Assembly (NCBI RefSeq): GCF_000002425.4
Contig: NC_037270.1
Coordinates: forward strand, 2,641,680 to 2,705,679
Reading direction: 5' to 3'
Length of the DNA stretch: 64,000 bases
Source of the DNA: Physcomitrium patens
Taxonomy: Eukaryota; Streptophyta; Bryopsida; Funariales; Funariaceae
Shown: piece by piece, positions 1 through 12,334 of the stretch
How positions within the stretch are numbered: the stretch's first letter is position 1
Layout: each line of letters starts with the position of its first letter
Program-made: the position numbers and the translations under genes
The notes under the pieces: generated by a model
The model's input: only the letters and a program-made list of their open reading frames with translations
Databases searched by the model: none
What the model was told of the DNA's origin: nothing

Positions 1-848
1 TCTTTAATGCTTCCCAATTCAAAAATTGTCCCACTGGTTGTCGGTTGTACCATTCAACTGTCGTGTCCTTTAAGGTTGCTGGCAGCCATCGTAACCAAAT
101 ATCTTTGGTTCTTCCATTATTGGCTACACATGCTATCAAAAATTGAGACAAATATTGATTGGGATCTATACCCGGAAAGCCCCTAAAAGTAGGTAATGGA
201 GCCACGCTCATTTTGCGATCGCTCACGTCACCCATATGTACTACTATTGGAACCGTTGGACCACCTGTCGTCATTGAAGAGGATAATGTGCCACTTAATC
301 TCTCATTAAAATTACCACTGTCTTCTCCAATTGTCTTTTCCAGACTTTCCAACCTCCTCAATTTACTATTATCCTTCAATAAGTTTATTGCTTGAATTGG
401 AGGTGAAAGTGATGGATTTTGAAATACATTGAATTGGCCCTTATTGGCAAGCAATTTATGCCATTCTACGAAACTAGTTTTATAAAATTGGCAGTTTTTG
501 CTATTGGGAAGGTATCCAATGGAGTACCCAATTCTTCTGTGTTTCCTCTACTTGCAGTTAATGAGCTCAAGAGATATGTTGGGCTGTTGATAAAATTTCT
601 TGCAAGTGCTCATGGCAATTTTCTTAATGATATATATATGTCTGAAATATTAGAGATCGGTCAACTTCTGGATATGCTCGGATATGCCGACAAACATGCA
701 ACCATGGCTTAATCCAACTTTATTGACGCTTCCTTTTTAACTTATATTCTTGCTCGTTTTGTAACTATTCTCTTGCTTGTGATCTCTCTTGTCTTTCTTT
801 TGACTGGCATATTTTTTTTACTGTAATGTTCTCATTCTTAATAACTAT
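1..848 (-). pseudogene. gag: gag of T1 (5' part)
   Basis: Gag would form the particle that packages element RNA. Translating the minus strand gives a basic N-terminal leader, then a region shared with T2 and T4 (pattern KLPxxL...ILKPLIExK...EELGTPLxxF), then the Gag core ending near TTVEWYNRQP at about 40. The expected start reads ATA at 846-848 in the context otherwise found as ATG-GTT-ATT-AAG in T4 and T5, so the start codon looks mutated (G to A). Frames change at least once. The 3' half of gag lies left of the window. Confidence 0.8.
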
Positions 849-936
849 AATCTTTCATTATATACTCCTAAATTCACTTCCTATTTCCAAGCTACTCATC
901 CAACAATTAATTCCTAAAACTCTATGCTATTATCAA

Positions 937-954
937 TCCTCGGCAGTGGCACCA
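937..954 (-). promoter_or_regulatory. Primer binding site of T1 (tRNA-Asp type, diverged)
   Basis: The minus strand reads TGGTGCCACTGCCGAGGA three bases inside the LTR end. It is a diverged form of TGGCGCCGTTGCCG, seen intact in T4, which complements the 3' end of plant tRNA-Asp. Minus-strand DNA synthesis would start here. Confidence 0.75.
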
Positions 955-957
955 AAA

Positions 958-1725
958 TATAATTATCGTTTTACTTAATCTACAAATTTCTTTCAAAATA
1001 AACATGTATAGGGAAATTTGAACAAAGGAAAAGACTAAGCGCATGAGCTTTACTACTTAGGGTCACACAATTAACTATATTTTGAACCACTAAAATACCA
1101 AGAAACACTAAAATGCTTCTTTCTAGTAACAATATTCCTTTATCAACTAATAAAAACAATGTACAACCTAGCACTCTTAAAAGACTGCTCAAAACTCATA
1201 TATTCCATCCAACATCAGGAATAACAAACTTCACTTCAACCAATCTGGATTCACAGAATTTCTATAATCATAGACTTCTTCTGTCCAAAACACATACAAG
1301 TCTCAATAAACAACAATCATAATCGTCCATCCATAATCAATCTTCTAATAACTTCTCATATAATTCAATCATATAATATTCCAATTACATAATCAATAAC
1401 CCGTAAATCAATATCTGATTTATTCTATAGACTCACTTCTCAGTATTCAAAAACTATCCATTATTCTTCAACAAGAAAGAAAATAAAAGAAACAAAGAGG
1501 AATCACCAATCTTAATCTCAACTCATGACTATCATGGTCTGGTATGCCTACAAACTTCTATAACTCCTATATAATTGCTACTGATTTCCAGATCCTGACC
1601 GTAATCTTATAATAAACCACTTTTAATAACTAAATCAACCATCTGTCCTCCTGAACTGACTATTCTATGGACTATTAATCTATTTTACTAATAACTTACA
1701 AAAATGAACTAATATCTATTCTACA
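958..1725 (-). repeat. 5' LTR of T1
   Basis: The LTR starts TGTAGAATAGATATTAG on the minus strand, matching the T4 LTR start, and ends at 958 next to the primer site. It keeps a decayed form of the family core AAGCTTGGTGCTACCTCTT around 1480-1530. No intact ORF lies in it. Confidence 0.75.
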
Positions 1726-1730
1726 CAATA

Positions 1731-4700
1731 TACGGTTCAAACCATCGTTTAGAAAACTTCCTTAAAGCACTATGTTGACTGTCCAAGCTACTATCATAGA
1801 CCAAAATCCAATCACCTTCTTCAATTGCTTTAGGCCTCAATCGATGCTGCTCATCAAATTGTGTCTTGTTTTATAACCTCGCTCTTTTTAACCTTTCTAA
1901 TGTTATTTGCACATCTTCTGATCTTTGCTCTAATTGTTGAATTCTAATAGCTAGAAAGTTCTTTTCTTATCAATCCATCTTTCCATGGTAGCACACTCTA
2001 AGTAGGTACTTTTTTTTCAATTGGCATAATTGGTTTTTGACTTGTCGTAAGCTTAATAGGCATATATCTCGTTACTGAGCTATGAGTTGTTCGATCAGTC
2101 CATAATGCAAATGACAAAAGTTGTGGCTATTTTCTAACCTTCCTATTACAAACTTTAACTAATGCTTTCACAATCAATAGGTGACCACGTTTACTTTTTG
2201 CATTTCCTTGAGTACTATAAGCAGTAGTCAGTGATAGTTTATTTCCACATCTTTCATAGAATTCACGAACTTCTTATGCATTTAATTCTCCACGATCTGC
2301 AGTGATTTTTCCTACACATCTGAAGTGGCAAATAACATCTTCAAGCATAAATCTATAAATTCTTTTCGTAGTTTCTGTTGTCAATGCTCTTCTTTCTACT
2401 TGATTTGATAAATCTTTGCGAGCTAAGTTCAAATATCTCATTTGCCATAATCCGATTGGCATAATAATCAAATCAACAATCCATTTAAAATGAATAGCTA
2501 GAGGATATGTAGGATGAAGACCATCTTGATGTTGTATATTAGAATACGCTTGACAAATTTTACATAATTCTACAAATAAGAGCACATCTTGATACATGTT
2601 TTTTCACCAATATCGTTCCTTAAGCTTAGCAAAAGTAGCCCAAATTTCTCTATGTCCTGTCCATAAACTATCATGAAACTCCTTTAATAATTTTTGTTTC
2701 TCTTCCTTATTGCCTATCACTCTTTGTGGCATTCTAATTCCTTTCTTTGGTCTCTTTCATAAGAATCCTTCTTGAAGCAAAAATCCATATGTTTTTTTTC
2801 TTATTTGTTTAAATTTTTTTGTAGACTAATTTTTTTGCTAAGTCAAGGTATTCAAATAATGACTAATATCCAATAATTCTCCTTCATAATTTTCTTCAAG
2901 AAATAGCTTGTCTTCTTTGTTAAGATTTGATACCAAATAGAATTTTGATCCAATATCATCAATGTCTTCAACCATTTCGTCTTTTCTTTCATATCTTGCT
3001 CAAGATAGCATGTCTGTTACTAAATTGTGCTTTCCAGTAATATGCTTAAATTCTAGATTTAATGACTTAATATAAGCAATCTATCTTAACATTGTAATAT
3101 CCGACATTGAACAATTAGTAATCATTCCAAGTAATGGCAAGCAATTCATTTCAATTACAACTGCTGCACCAATCAAATAATCCCTTTCAGCTTTCATAGC
3201 CAAAAAAACTCCTCAAAGTTCTCTTTTGACTTGTAAATATATACGTTGACGAGTACTTAAAACTTTAGCTCGAAATCAAATTGCAAATCTATTTCAACTT
3301 AAATCATCTTGACCCACAACCCATCCAATAGCAATAGCACTAGTATCTATAGTAAGAATTACTTATCTATTATAGTCATAATTAATTTTTCTTAAAAATA
3401 GAGATGTCATGAATAACACCTTTAGCTTCTGCATTGCTTCAGTATGCTTTTTTTTCCATTTAAATTGATAATCCTTACGTAATAATTCATACAATGGATT
3501 TGCTATATGAGCATAATGAGGAATCCATATACAATAAAATACACAAGCTCCTAAAAACCTACGTACTTCTGTTAAAGAGTCACATGAATCTTTCATTCTT
3601 CCAATTACATCAACTTTGCTTGGATCTAGCTTTCTCCCATAAAATCCACACAAATATCCAATAATAAGAACTTCCTGTACTCCAAATATAGATTTTGCTC
3701 CTAAAAGTATAAGATGTATCTCTTCAAGTCGAGTTAAAATCTTTTCACAATCTTGTATATGATCAACAACATATTTGCGACACCCCTTCTCATCTAAAGT
3801 TTCATCTTTTTCTCCTTCTTTACATCCTTTGATAGAAACATCATCTAAAAAGGGTATAGTTTTTTCAGGAATGAAGTCTCTTAATACCTTGTTCATCCCA
3901 TTCATCATATGTGCAACTGAATTAGTAGCACCCTGAGGGAGAGTACACATTTTAAGTAATCCAAGTGGCGTTCTCATTGTTGTTAGATCTCTACTCCCAT
4001 GCACAAGTTGAAATTGATCATAACTCAAATATAAATCATCTATTGAATAAATTGCACTTCTTACAAACACTTCTGCAAACTCGTCTATTAAACGTCCTAT
4101 ACTTGTATTTCTTAAAGTTACTGAATTCATTGCTTACATATCTTGAATAAAATGTAACAATCCATTTTTTATAGGCACCATAAACCAACGACTAGAATAT
4201 GGAGCAAAAGAAGGCTCTAAAATTTTCATTCGCATCTTTTGTTTAAATAATTCTACCATTTTAGATAAATGTGCCCTCGACATGGGAATTGGCCTTAAGT
4301 TTTGAGACACATGAGGTACTGTAAAGATAACCATAAGAGCAACAATATTAGGATCTACACATCCTATTTCACGAGACCCAAAGGCAAATGATTTATCTCA
4401 TTTAATAACCTTTACTAGAAGATTTCAAGGAACAAATGGAAGAAGCATCAAAAGAAGAGAGTTTAAGAGATTCAAAGAAGATTAGACATCAGTTTATAAA
4501 GGAGACTTTTGAAGAATTGAAGACTGGATGTGATGGTTCTTTATTCTCAACAAAAATTGAATATTTTAAAAAAATCCATTTTCTTCATAAACACTTAAAA
4601 TCTTCTCATTATCTTCTAATGTTCCTAACTTGCATAATTCCCTTTTAATACTATATAATCTTTTTCTTTCTTTTCTTTTAAAATCATCAACTTTCTTATA

Positions 4701-4780
4701 CATAATATTTCCATTCTCAAAAATACTAATAAAACTCGCATCAAAGGTACCTTCATCTTGTGAGAGTACCTCCTCTTTTG
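1731..4780 (-). pseudogene. pol: pol (RT-RNase H-integrase) of G1
   Basis: In coding order (right to left): a linker at 4335-4780; RT at about 3500-4330 with the catalytic box as FLDDVSIKG; the RT thumb region with TEVRRFLGAC; RNase H at about 2930-3380; integrase zinc and core region at about 2000-2700 with CKICQ and TADRGEL; and the start of the integrase C-terminal domain at 1731-1990. It is collinear with G2 pol at about 75-85 percent by eye and broken by stops and frameshifts throughout. RT copies element RNA; integrase inserts the DNA. This copy is dead. Confidence 0.85.
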
Positions 4781-4798
4781 TACCTCCATAATCCTGCT

Positions 4799-5425
4799 TT
4801 ATAGTAGTACTTCTTCAAAATCCTTAAATCCTTCTACAACCCTTAGCAACGGTTTCTCCTTCAACCTATCTCGATTTTGTTCATGATTGGGAGATTCTGT
4901 CAGAAATTGTAAAGCTTTCCTTCCATCTTCTCTATGTATCCTTGCATAAGTAGAACCATCGTTAAATACTTTTGTTTTCATTCATGTTGCTATAATATAA
5001 GGTTTTCCTAAAATCAATAGATAAGGCATTGTATCTTGAACAAAGAAATGTTGTTGTGTCGCAACATCTCCAATCCAAATTTTGACATTTGGACAAGCTC
5101 CATATAATTCATCTTGTGTGTTATTAGCTACTCGTATTACCCATCTAAGTTCCATATCAATTGGCCATTTCCGCTTCTTATAAAGATCTTTAGACATAAG
5201 ATTTATTTCAGAACCATCGTCAACTAAAACAACAATTGGTTCTTCTATATCTCCTACTTTCACCAATATTTCAGTAGCTGCCTTTACCCAATGCTTTCGA
5301 GTATAATGGCTTGAAGCTTTCATTTTCTTATCACTATAATCTTCGAAATGTATTCGTTGATTATATCCATTCTTTTTATTTTTTGATTGCTTGTAACTAT
5401 TATCAACCTCTTCTTCATCTTTATA
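4799..5425 (-). pseudogene. Protease region of G1
   Basis: Retropepsin-like aspartic protease that would cleave the polyprotein. The active site reads VDDGSEINLMSKDLY, where most families have D-S/T-G. The frame ends KDFEEVLL followed by TAA at 4799-4801. RT continues in the -1 frame, with a 22-nt overlap at 4802-4823 that has the same length in G2 and G3. The region is cut on its right side by T2 at 5430. Confidence 0.8.
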
Positions 5426-5430
5426 TAATC
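5426..5430. other. Target site duplication taatc of T2 (left copy)
   Basis: The sequence taatc stands directly before the T2 5' LTR, and the same five bases follow its 3' LTR at 20327-20331. Deleting T2 plus one copy rejoins G1 sequence (ttatataatc|ctgcatcaatagc) as in the uninterrupted G2 homologue near 11970. Confidence 0.93.
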
Positions 5431-6224
5431 TGTAGAATAAGTAGTTATTTTCAGAATGTAGATACCTAGTGTATAATATAAACAGGGATAAATAACTCCT
5501 GAAAAGGTGGTTCTGCAGGTAGAATGGATGAATAGTCAGGAAACGTAGTTATCATCTGTAGTATAGGAGCTGGTATCTTAGGGTAGTATAAGGAGGATTG
5601 GAGAGGGGAAGAAAATGCCAGACTATGAGAGTCGTGAGCCGAGGACCATCGCTGTGATAGTGTGAGCCGGGGTAAGCTTGGTACTACCTCTTTTCTTTTG
5701 TTTGTTATTTTCTTTGAATAAGAAGATTGAAAGTTTCTGAATATTGTGAAATGAATTATGGAATAAAAATATGATTGGTATTATTTGAAAAGAAGAAAGA
5801 TTGAATGCAGAAAACTGATTGTAGTTCAGTAGAGAGAATGAGACTGTGTTTGTGTGAAACATCCTAATGAGAATGGCAGTTCTGTGTGAAGAATTTGAGT
5901 CATTGGAATGAGGGTAATTGTGTACTGAAAGTTGTGAAGGCACAGTATTACAGTTGGAGATTATGAAGGTGAATATATTGGTGGAAATAGAAATTATTGG
6001 TTTGACTGAATTGCTATAAGGAAGAGATCGATAAGGTGAAGGGAGAGATTATAGTTTCTTTGTGTGTTCAGATATTGGAAATAGAGATGATATATTCAGG
6101 AGGTAATTGATTGTATGACCCTAACGTGAACGCTTAAGCAACCAATCATTACCCATGTTCGAATCCCCCTATATGAATTTATTCTGGGAGGTTTCTTCCA
6201 AAATAAGTAAAACAAGCAATCACA
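5431..6224 (+). repeat. 5' LTR of T2
   Basis: Starts TGTAGAATAAG and ends AAGCAATCACA. It contains the family core with GGGGTAAGCTTGGTACTACC near 5670. It aligns along its length with the 3' LTR at 19579-20326; the 3' copy is about 46 bp shorter through small deletions. Confidence 0.92.
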
Positions 6225-6227
6225 TTT

Positions 6228-6245
6228 TGGCATCGCTATTGGTGA
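6228..6245 (+). promoter_or_regulatory. Primer binding site of T2
   Basis: TGGCATCGCTATTGGTGA lies three bases after the 5' LTR. It is a decayed version of the tRNA-Asp-complementary TGGCGCCGTTGCCG of T4. Confidence 0.7.
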
Positions 6246-6337
6246 GTGATAATAGCTTTGAGTGTTAGGAATTAATTATCAAACGTGTGAGAAAATTGGC
6301 AATGAAAGACGATTTCAAAAGTGTTTGAAGCAAGATT

Positions 6338-6442
6338 ATAGTTAATAAGAATGAGAGCATTGCATCGAGGAAAATAAATCAATTGAGAGAAAGACATAGA
6401 AGAGCGCAAGGAAGGAACTTGCATAGAGAGGAGCAAGAACGT
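6338..6442 (+). pseudogene. gag: gag N-terminus of T2
   Basis: Basic leader of Gag, rich in Arg, Lys, Glu and Gln (translation includes RKINQLRERHRRAQGRNLH). The start position reads ATA where T4 and T5 have ATG. The reading frame is cut at 6442 by insertion of G2 and continues at 15163. Confidence 0.75.
6439..6442. other. Target site duplication acgt of G2 (left copy)
   Basis: acgt precedes the G2 LTR at 6443 and recurs at 15159-15162 after the other LTR. The empty homologous site in T5 (62833-62836) reads tcgc, so the central CG belongs to the target and not to the element. Confidence 0.9.
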
Positions 6443-7809
6443 TGTTGTATTACGAGCTTTCCTGCTCGAGAACGCGCTGAGCGTCTAGCTGTAGAAGGTA
6501 GTATGGAGATTCACCGATAGTCAAGCAGTCTATCAGTTTTTGACTACTGGAATATAAACGACTGCAACAATGTACCGTAAATCTATACGAATGCTCTTCG
6601 ACTACTTGTCAAAGTCCTTTTTGCCCCAGTCGGTAGGTCTCTAGACGTTACAGAGAACCCCGTACAACCCAAACTGTTAAACTTCAATACTACTTTGTAC
6701 TTACCATCTTGTATCCACTGACTGTCTTGTTAGATTAACCCAATAAATTTCATTCACTCCGCATACTCAATCCTATAGACACCCTTTTAATCCTTCAATC
6801 ACAGACGTAACTCGATTTCACAAAACAGTCAAGAGTATTCAAACCCACTTCATTTAAAAATCTCGATTCACCATTACAACACTGACTTCAGCAGCGATTG
6901 CCTCAGTCTTCCCCAAAACTCTACGAAGAAGAAAAATCCAAATTCTATGTCTTTCCTTCCCCGACCCGAAGCATGAAGCTCCTCTCTCTAATTCCCTTGA
7001 TCTTCAAAAACCTCCAATAAAAAAAACCGAACTGGTAACCTTGCAGAAGCTTGAAAAAATCCTTCTCCCCCCGATTTCCCTCAAAAAAAAAAATCCACAC
7101 CCAAAACTATATCCCACCTAACCTTATCCTCTTGAATTTCTTCAATCTTCCGTCTTAGATCTGGAATTGGCTCCCACCTCAAGCTTGGATCCGAAAGTGG
7201 CTCTCACCTCAACTTGGATTCGAAATTGGCTCTCGCCGCCAAGCTTTCTCCTCCGTTTTTACCTTTAAGAAATCCATTTACCGAAAACAACGTTTCCCGA
7301 GACAGCACAGAGAACAGGACAGCCTGAAACAGAATCGAACCCCGTAATCGGGACCACATTGAGTCGCCTGACCAATTCAGGTCCTATATTGGTAAAGATG
7401 CCCATAGTAACCTGGATGTTCCCGTAATTGGGTCAAATTGGTCCTCGCATCAGATTGGCTAAGACCCGTAGTAAGACCTGGATTTCCTGTAACTAGACTG
7501 CATTGGGTTGCTCCACCAATACAGGTCTCATATTGGGTAAGAGGACCCGGATTGGATTATCGAAATTGGATCCAATTGGCTCCTCGAACCCGTCGTGTGA
7601 ATTGGTCCTTCTCTTCCTGCTGACTCCCGTTATTGAAATCGAACGGGGCATTTCAGTATGCCCCGGCTGACTGTAACGGAGTCACTTAACCTGACCACTC
7701 AGTATTTGTACTGGAGTTGGTCGATGTTCCCAATATTCGAGGTAACTGAATATTAATAAAATTCCCCTTTCTTTTTATTTTCACTGTATACTCGTGTTAC
7801 AACACGACA
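6443..7809 (-). repeat. 3' LTR of G2
   Basis: Starts TGTTGTATTACGAG and ends TTACAACACGACA, giving a short terminal inverted repeat. It matches 13793-15158 with about 16 differences and one 1-bp indel. Positions about 7140-7740 carry the segment related to T-family gag/pre-protease sequence (sense on the minus strand), including a short unit around GCCAATTTCGGATCCAAG repeated three times. Confidence 0.95.
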
Positions 7810-7871
7810 TCCACCCCCTCTGAACCTGTGCATCCTCCGGTATGCACCAATTTATCGAATTGCTATTTGAT

Positions 7872-10800
7872 TCAGAATATATCCCCTACGTCTTTGTCCA
7901 GTTCGTCGTTGTCACCTTCATTATCCATATCACTTTCATCTTCTTGCTGCAGAATCTCTGTACCTTCATTAAGGTCTTCCATATTCATCTCCACGTGTCT
8001 TCGTTTAAATATTTTTACTCTCTTCCCTGCAATTGGTATTTTTAATTTTGTACCATCTAACTCCCGTAATGAGTAAGTCGCATTATCATGAACAGTTGTT
8101 ACAACATATGGTCCAAACCAACGTTTTGAAAATTTCCGCAAAGTACTATGTTGATTATCCAGACTATTGTCATAAACAAGTACCCAGTCACCTTCCTCGA
8201 TTGCTTTAGGTCTCAATCGATGTTGCTTATCGAATCGCGCCTTGTTTTGTAACCTTGCTCTTTTTAACCTTTCCAATGCTATATGGACATCTTCCGTTCT
8301 TTTCTCCAATTGTCGAATCCTAATAGCCAGAAGTTCTTCTCTTGTCAATTCATCTTCCTATCGTAGCATACTCCAAGTAAGTACCTTTTCTTCAATCGGC
8401 ATAATTGGTTTTTGACCTGTCATAAGTTCTACTGGCATATAACTTGTCACCGAACTATGTGTTGTTTGATCAGCCCATAATGCAAATGACAAAAGCCGTG
8501 GCCACTCTTTAACTTTCCCATTACAAGCTTTAACCAATGCTTTCACAATCGGCGGGTGACCGCGTTCGCTTTTTGCATTCTCCTCCAGATTATAAGCAGT
8601 AGTCAGTGATAGTTAAACTCCACATTTTTCAAAGAACTTACGAGCTTCTTGTGCATTTAATTCTCCATGATCTGCAGTGATTTTTCCTACGCACCCGTAA
8701 TGGCAAATGACATCTTTAAGCAAAAACCTACAAATCCCCTCTGTAGATTTTGTCCTCAATGCTCTTCCTTCTACTTGATTTGATAAATCTTCACGACCTA
8801 AAACCAAATATCTCATTTGCCATAATCCAACTGGCATAATAATCAAATCAACAATCCATTTAAAATGAATAGTCAGAGGATACGTAGGATGAAGACCATC
8901 TCGATGTCGGATATTAGAATACGATTGACAGATTTCACATGACTCTACAAATGAGAGCACATCTCGATACATATTTTTCCACCAATATCGTTCCTTGAGT
9001 TTAGCAAAAGTAGCCCAGATTCCTCTATGCCCTGCCCATAAATTATCATGAAACTCCTTTAATAATTTTATTTTTTCTTCCCTTTTGCCTATCACTCGTT
9101 GTGGCATCCCAATTCCTTTCTTCGATCTCTTCCATAAGAATCCATCTCGAAGTAAAAATCCATATGCTTTTATTCTTATTTGTTTGAATTTTTCTGTAGA
9201 CCAATTCCCCTGCTTAGACAAGGTATTCAAATAATGACCAATATCCAATAATTCTCCTTCATAAGATTCTTCAAGAAATAGCTTGTCTTCTCTGTTGAGA
9301 TTTGATATTGAATAGAATTTCAATCCGACATCATCAATGTCTTCAACCATTTCGTCCTCCCTCTCGTATCTTGCTCGAGATAGCATGTCTGCTACTAAAT
9401 TGTCTTTTCCAGTGATATGCTTAAATTCTGGATTTAGTGACTTAATATAAGCAATCCATCTCAACATTACAATATCTGGCGTTGAATAGTTAATAATCAT
9501 TCCAAGCAATGGCAAGCAATCTGTTTCAATTACTACTACTGCCCCAATCAAATAGTCCTTTTCAGCTTTCATAGCCGAAACGACTCCCCAAAGTTCTCTT
9601 TTGACTTGCAAATATGCACGTTGACGAATACTTAAAACTTTAGCCCCAAATCGAACTGCAAATCTACTCCCATTCGAATCATATTGACCCACCGCCCATC
9701 CAACGGCAATTGGACTAGCGTCTACAGTAAGAATCACTGGTCTATTGCACTTATAATCAACCTTCTTCAATATTGGAGGTGACATCAATAATTTCTTCAA
9801 TCTTTGCATTGCCTGAATATGCCTTTCTTCCCATTCAAATCGGTAACCCTTACGTAACAGTTCATATAATGGATCCGCTATGTGAGCAAAATGAGGGATC
9901 CAGATTCAATAAAATACACATGCACCCAAAAACCTGCGAACCTCTGTTAAAGAACCACAATCCTCTTTCATCCTTCCAATTGCATCAACTTTAGTCGGAT
10001 CTGGTTTTCTTCCGTAAGATCCGCATAAATGTCCAACAATTACAACCTCTCGCACTCCAAATACGGACTTCATACCCGATAATGTAAGATGAACTTCTCC
10101 AAGCCGAGTTAAAATCTATTCACAATCTTGTATATGATCAACAACATATCTGTGACACCCCCTCCTATCTAAAGTTTCATCCTTGTCTCCTTCTCTGTAC
10201 CCTTTTATAAGAACATCATCCAGAAAAGGCATAGTCTTTTCCGGGATAAAATCTCTCAATACCTTATTCATTCCATTCATCATATGCGCAACTGAGTTGG
10301 TCGCGCCTTGAAGAAGAGTGCACATTCTAACCAATCCAAGCGGTGTCCTCATCATTGTCATATCTCTACTTCCTTCGGCAAGTTGAAATTGATCATAACC
10401 TGAATACAAATCAATCATTAAATAGATCGCCCTTCCAGCAAACGCCTCAGCAAATTCATCCACAATAGGTCCAATTCCTGCATTCCTGACAGTTAGAGCA
10501 TTCACCGGCTGCATATCTTGACTAAACCGTAGTGACCCATTCTTCTTAGGTACCGTAAACCATCGACTAGAATACGGCGCAAATGAAGGTTCTAATATTT
10601 TCATCTTTATCTTTTCTTTCAATAGTTTGACTTATTTAGGTAAATGTACCCTCGGTACTGGAATCGGTCTTAGATTCCAAGATACATGCGGTACAGTGAA
10701 GATAACCATAGGTGTTATAATATTTGGATCCACACACCCAATTTCATGAGATTCGAAGGCAAACGATCTACCTTGTTTAGCCAACATCTTTTTGAAGCAA

Positions 10801-11372
10801 GTAATTTCCTCCGGCAATAAAGAACCATGAGAACCAATCTTCAATTCTTCAAAAGTCTCTTCAGTAAACTGATGTCCAATACTCATTGGATCTCTTAAAC
10901 TTGCTTTTTTTGATGCTTCTCCTATTTGTTCTTTAGAATCCTCTGGTAATGGTCCGGCAACAGGCTTTACCTTCTTATCTACCGTTTTATATCTCGTCTC
11001 TACTGTGACTTCTGGTGCTTGAAAAGATTCAAGCATGGTATAAACCTCTCTCGAATGAATCTCAACAATCTTATCATTATCCCCTAACCCAATAGATGTA
11101 ATCAATTCCAATGAATCTTCCAGCCCATTTTCTTCATAACCACCCAAAATCCTCTCATCATCTTGGAATGTACCTATCTTGTGTAACTGTCCTTCAATAT
11201 CATATAATCTTTTTCTTTCTTTTCTTTTAAAATCATCAACTTTCTTATACATAATATTTCCATTCTCCAATATACCAATAAAACTCGCATCAAAGGCACC
11301 TTCATCTCGCGAGAGTACCTCCTCTTTTGTACCTCTATAATCTCGCTTTACAGTGGTACCTCTCCAAAATCC
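7872..11372 (-). pseudogene. pol: pol (RT-RNase H-integrase) of G2
   Basis: Coding right to left in the -1 frame relative to the protease. RT lies at about 10000-10680, with PKKNGSLRFSQDMQPVNALT and a catalytic box FLDDVLIKGYREG, where the family norm is Y-x-D-D. RNase H starts with LTVDASPIAVGWAVGQ near 9740. Integrase has an H-H-C-C zinc region (HDNLWAGH...CEICQ near 8940-9050), a core with WIVDL, ADHGEL and NLEENAKSERGH, and a C-terminal GPY module KRWFGPYVV near 8110. The protein ends after an acidic tail. Stops occur near 10631, 10114, about 9910 and 8612, and the frame also changes near 8350. No chromodomain is present. Confidence 0.9.
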
Positions 11373-12334
11373 TTAAATCCTTCAACAATCTTTGGCAATG
11401 GTTTCTCCCTCAACCTATCTCGATTCCGTTCATGGTTAGGAGGTACTGTTAGAAATTGTACAGCTTTCCTCCCATCTTCACTCCGTATCCCTGCATAAGC
11501 AGAACCATCGTCAAGTACCTTTGTTTCCATCCGTGTTGCCGTGATATAAGGCTCTCCTAAAATCAACGGATAAGACGTTGTATCTTGAACGAAGAAATGT
11601 TGCTCCGTCTCAACATCCCCAATCCGAATTTTGACATCTGGAGAAGCTCCATATAATTCGCCTCGTGTGTTATTAGTTGCTCGTATTGCCCATCCATGTT
11701 CCATATCAATTGGCCATTTTTGCTTCTTATAAAGATCTTTAGACATGAGATTTATTTCAGAACCATGGTCCACCAAAGCAACAATTGGTTCCTCTATATC
11801 TCCTACCTTCACCAATACCTCAGTAGTTGCCCTTGCCCAATGCTTTCGAGTATAATGGCTCAAAGTTTCCATTTCCTTGTCACTAGAATCTTCGAAACGT
11901 ACTCGCTGATTATACCCATTCTTTTCATTTGTTGGTTGCTTGTAACCAATATCAACCTCTTCTTCATCTCTACATATTCTTGCATCAATAGCATGACTCA
12001 TTCCAGTTTCGCTCATTAATTACCTCTTTCGCTTAATGCTGTCAATGATAACATCATGAAACTCCTTCTTTGCAATTCCCAAGACTTCTTTCAATGTGAA
12101 TTCCACCTTAGCGTTTAATATACGTTCTTCCAACACCCCTTTCAAATTTGTTGCCACTTCAATGTCAGAAAGTAGCTTATAAGCAATTGATTTGCCCTTA
12201 TCTTTTGTCTCCGTTGTTTTTTCTCCCAATGATGATGAGGTATCCTTTACAGGCAATTCTTGTGAAGCTGCCTCCCGAAGCCTTGTCTCCTCAAGTTTGC
12301 CTCTTAAAAGAATTTCCTTCTCTAGTATCATCAA
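11348..12334 (-). pseudogene. Gag C-terminal linker and protease of G2
   Basis: An aspartic protease with VDHGSEINLMSKDLY; G1 has VDDG, so position 2 of the catalytic triplet is not the usual Ser or Thr in either copy. The upstream linker contains a charged stretch ending IIDSIKRKR and a TAA at 12017-12019 where G1 has CAA (Gln). The frame ends with TAA at 11348-11350. RT continues in the -1 frame through a 22-nt overlap at 11351-11372. Confidence 0.85.

Larger units (their letters stand above)
1..1725 (-). mobile_element. T1: Tat-like element, 5' part, cut by window start
   Basis: Minus-strand Ty3/gypsy element of family T. Reading leftwards from 1725 it shows a 5' LTR, an Asp-type primer site and gag, and then runs off the window. 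Its right end (TGTAG on the minus strand) abuts G1 integrase sequence at 1726, so T1 inserted into the integrase C-terminal region of G1. The presumed 5-bp target duplication is caata at 1726-1730; the other copy lies outside the window. The best-preserved part is gag. Confidence 0.85.

Noticed and set aside
7438-7623. 61-codon ORF, repeated at 14787-14972
   Set aside because: Both lie at the same place in the two G2 LTRs, antisense to the T-derived segment; nothing supports translation.
11351-11372. Canonical X-XXY-YYZ slippery heptamer
   Set aside because: None fits the frame; only the shorter T-TTT slip is available, so the frameshift claim rests on conserved overlap length.
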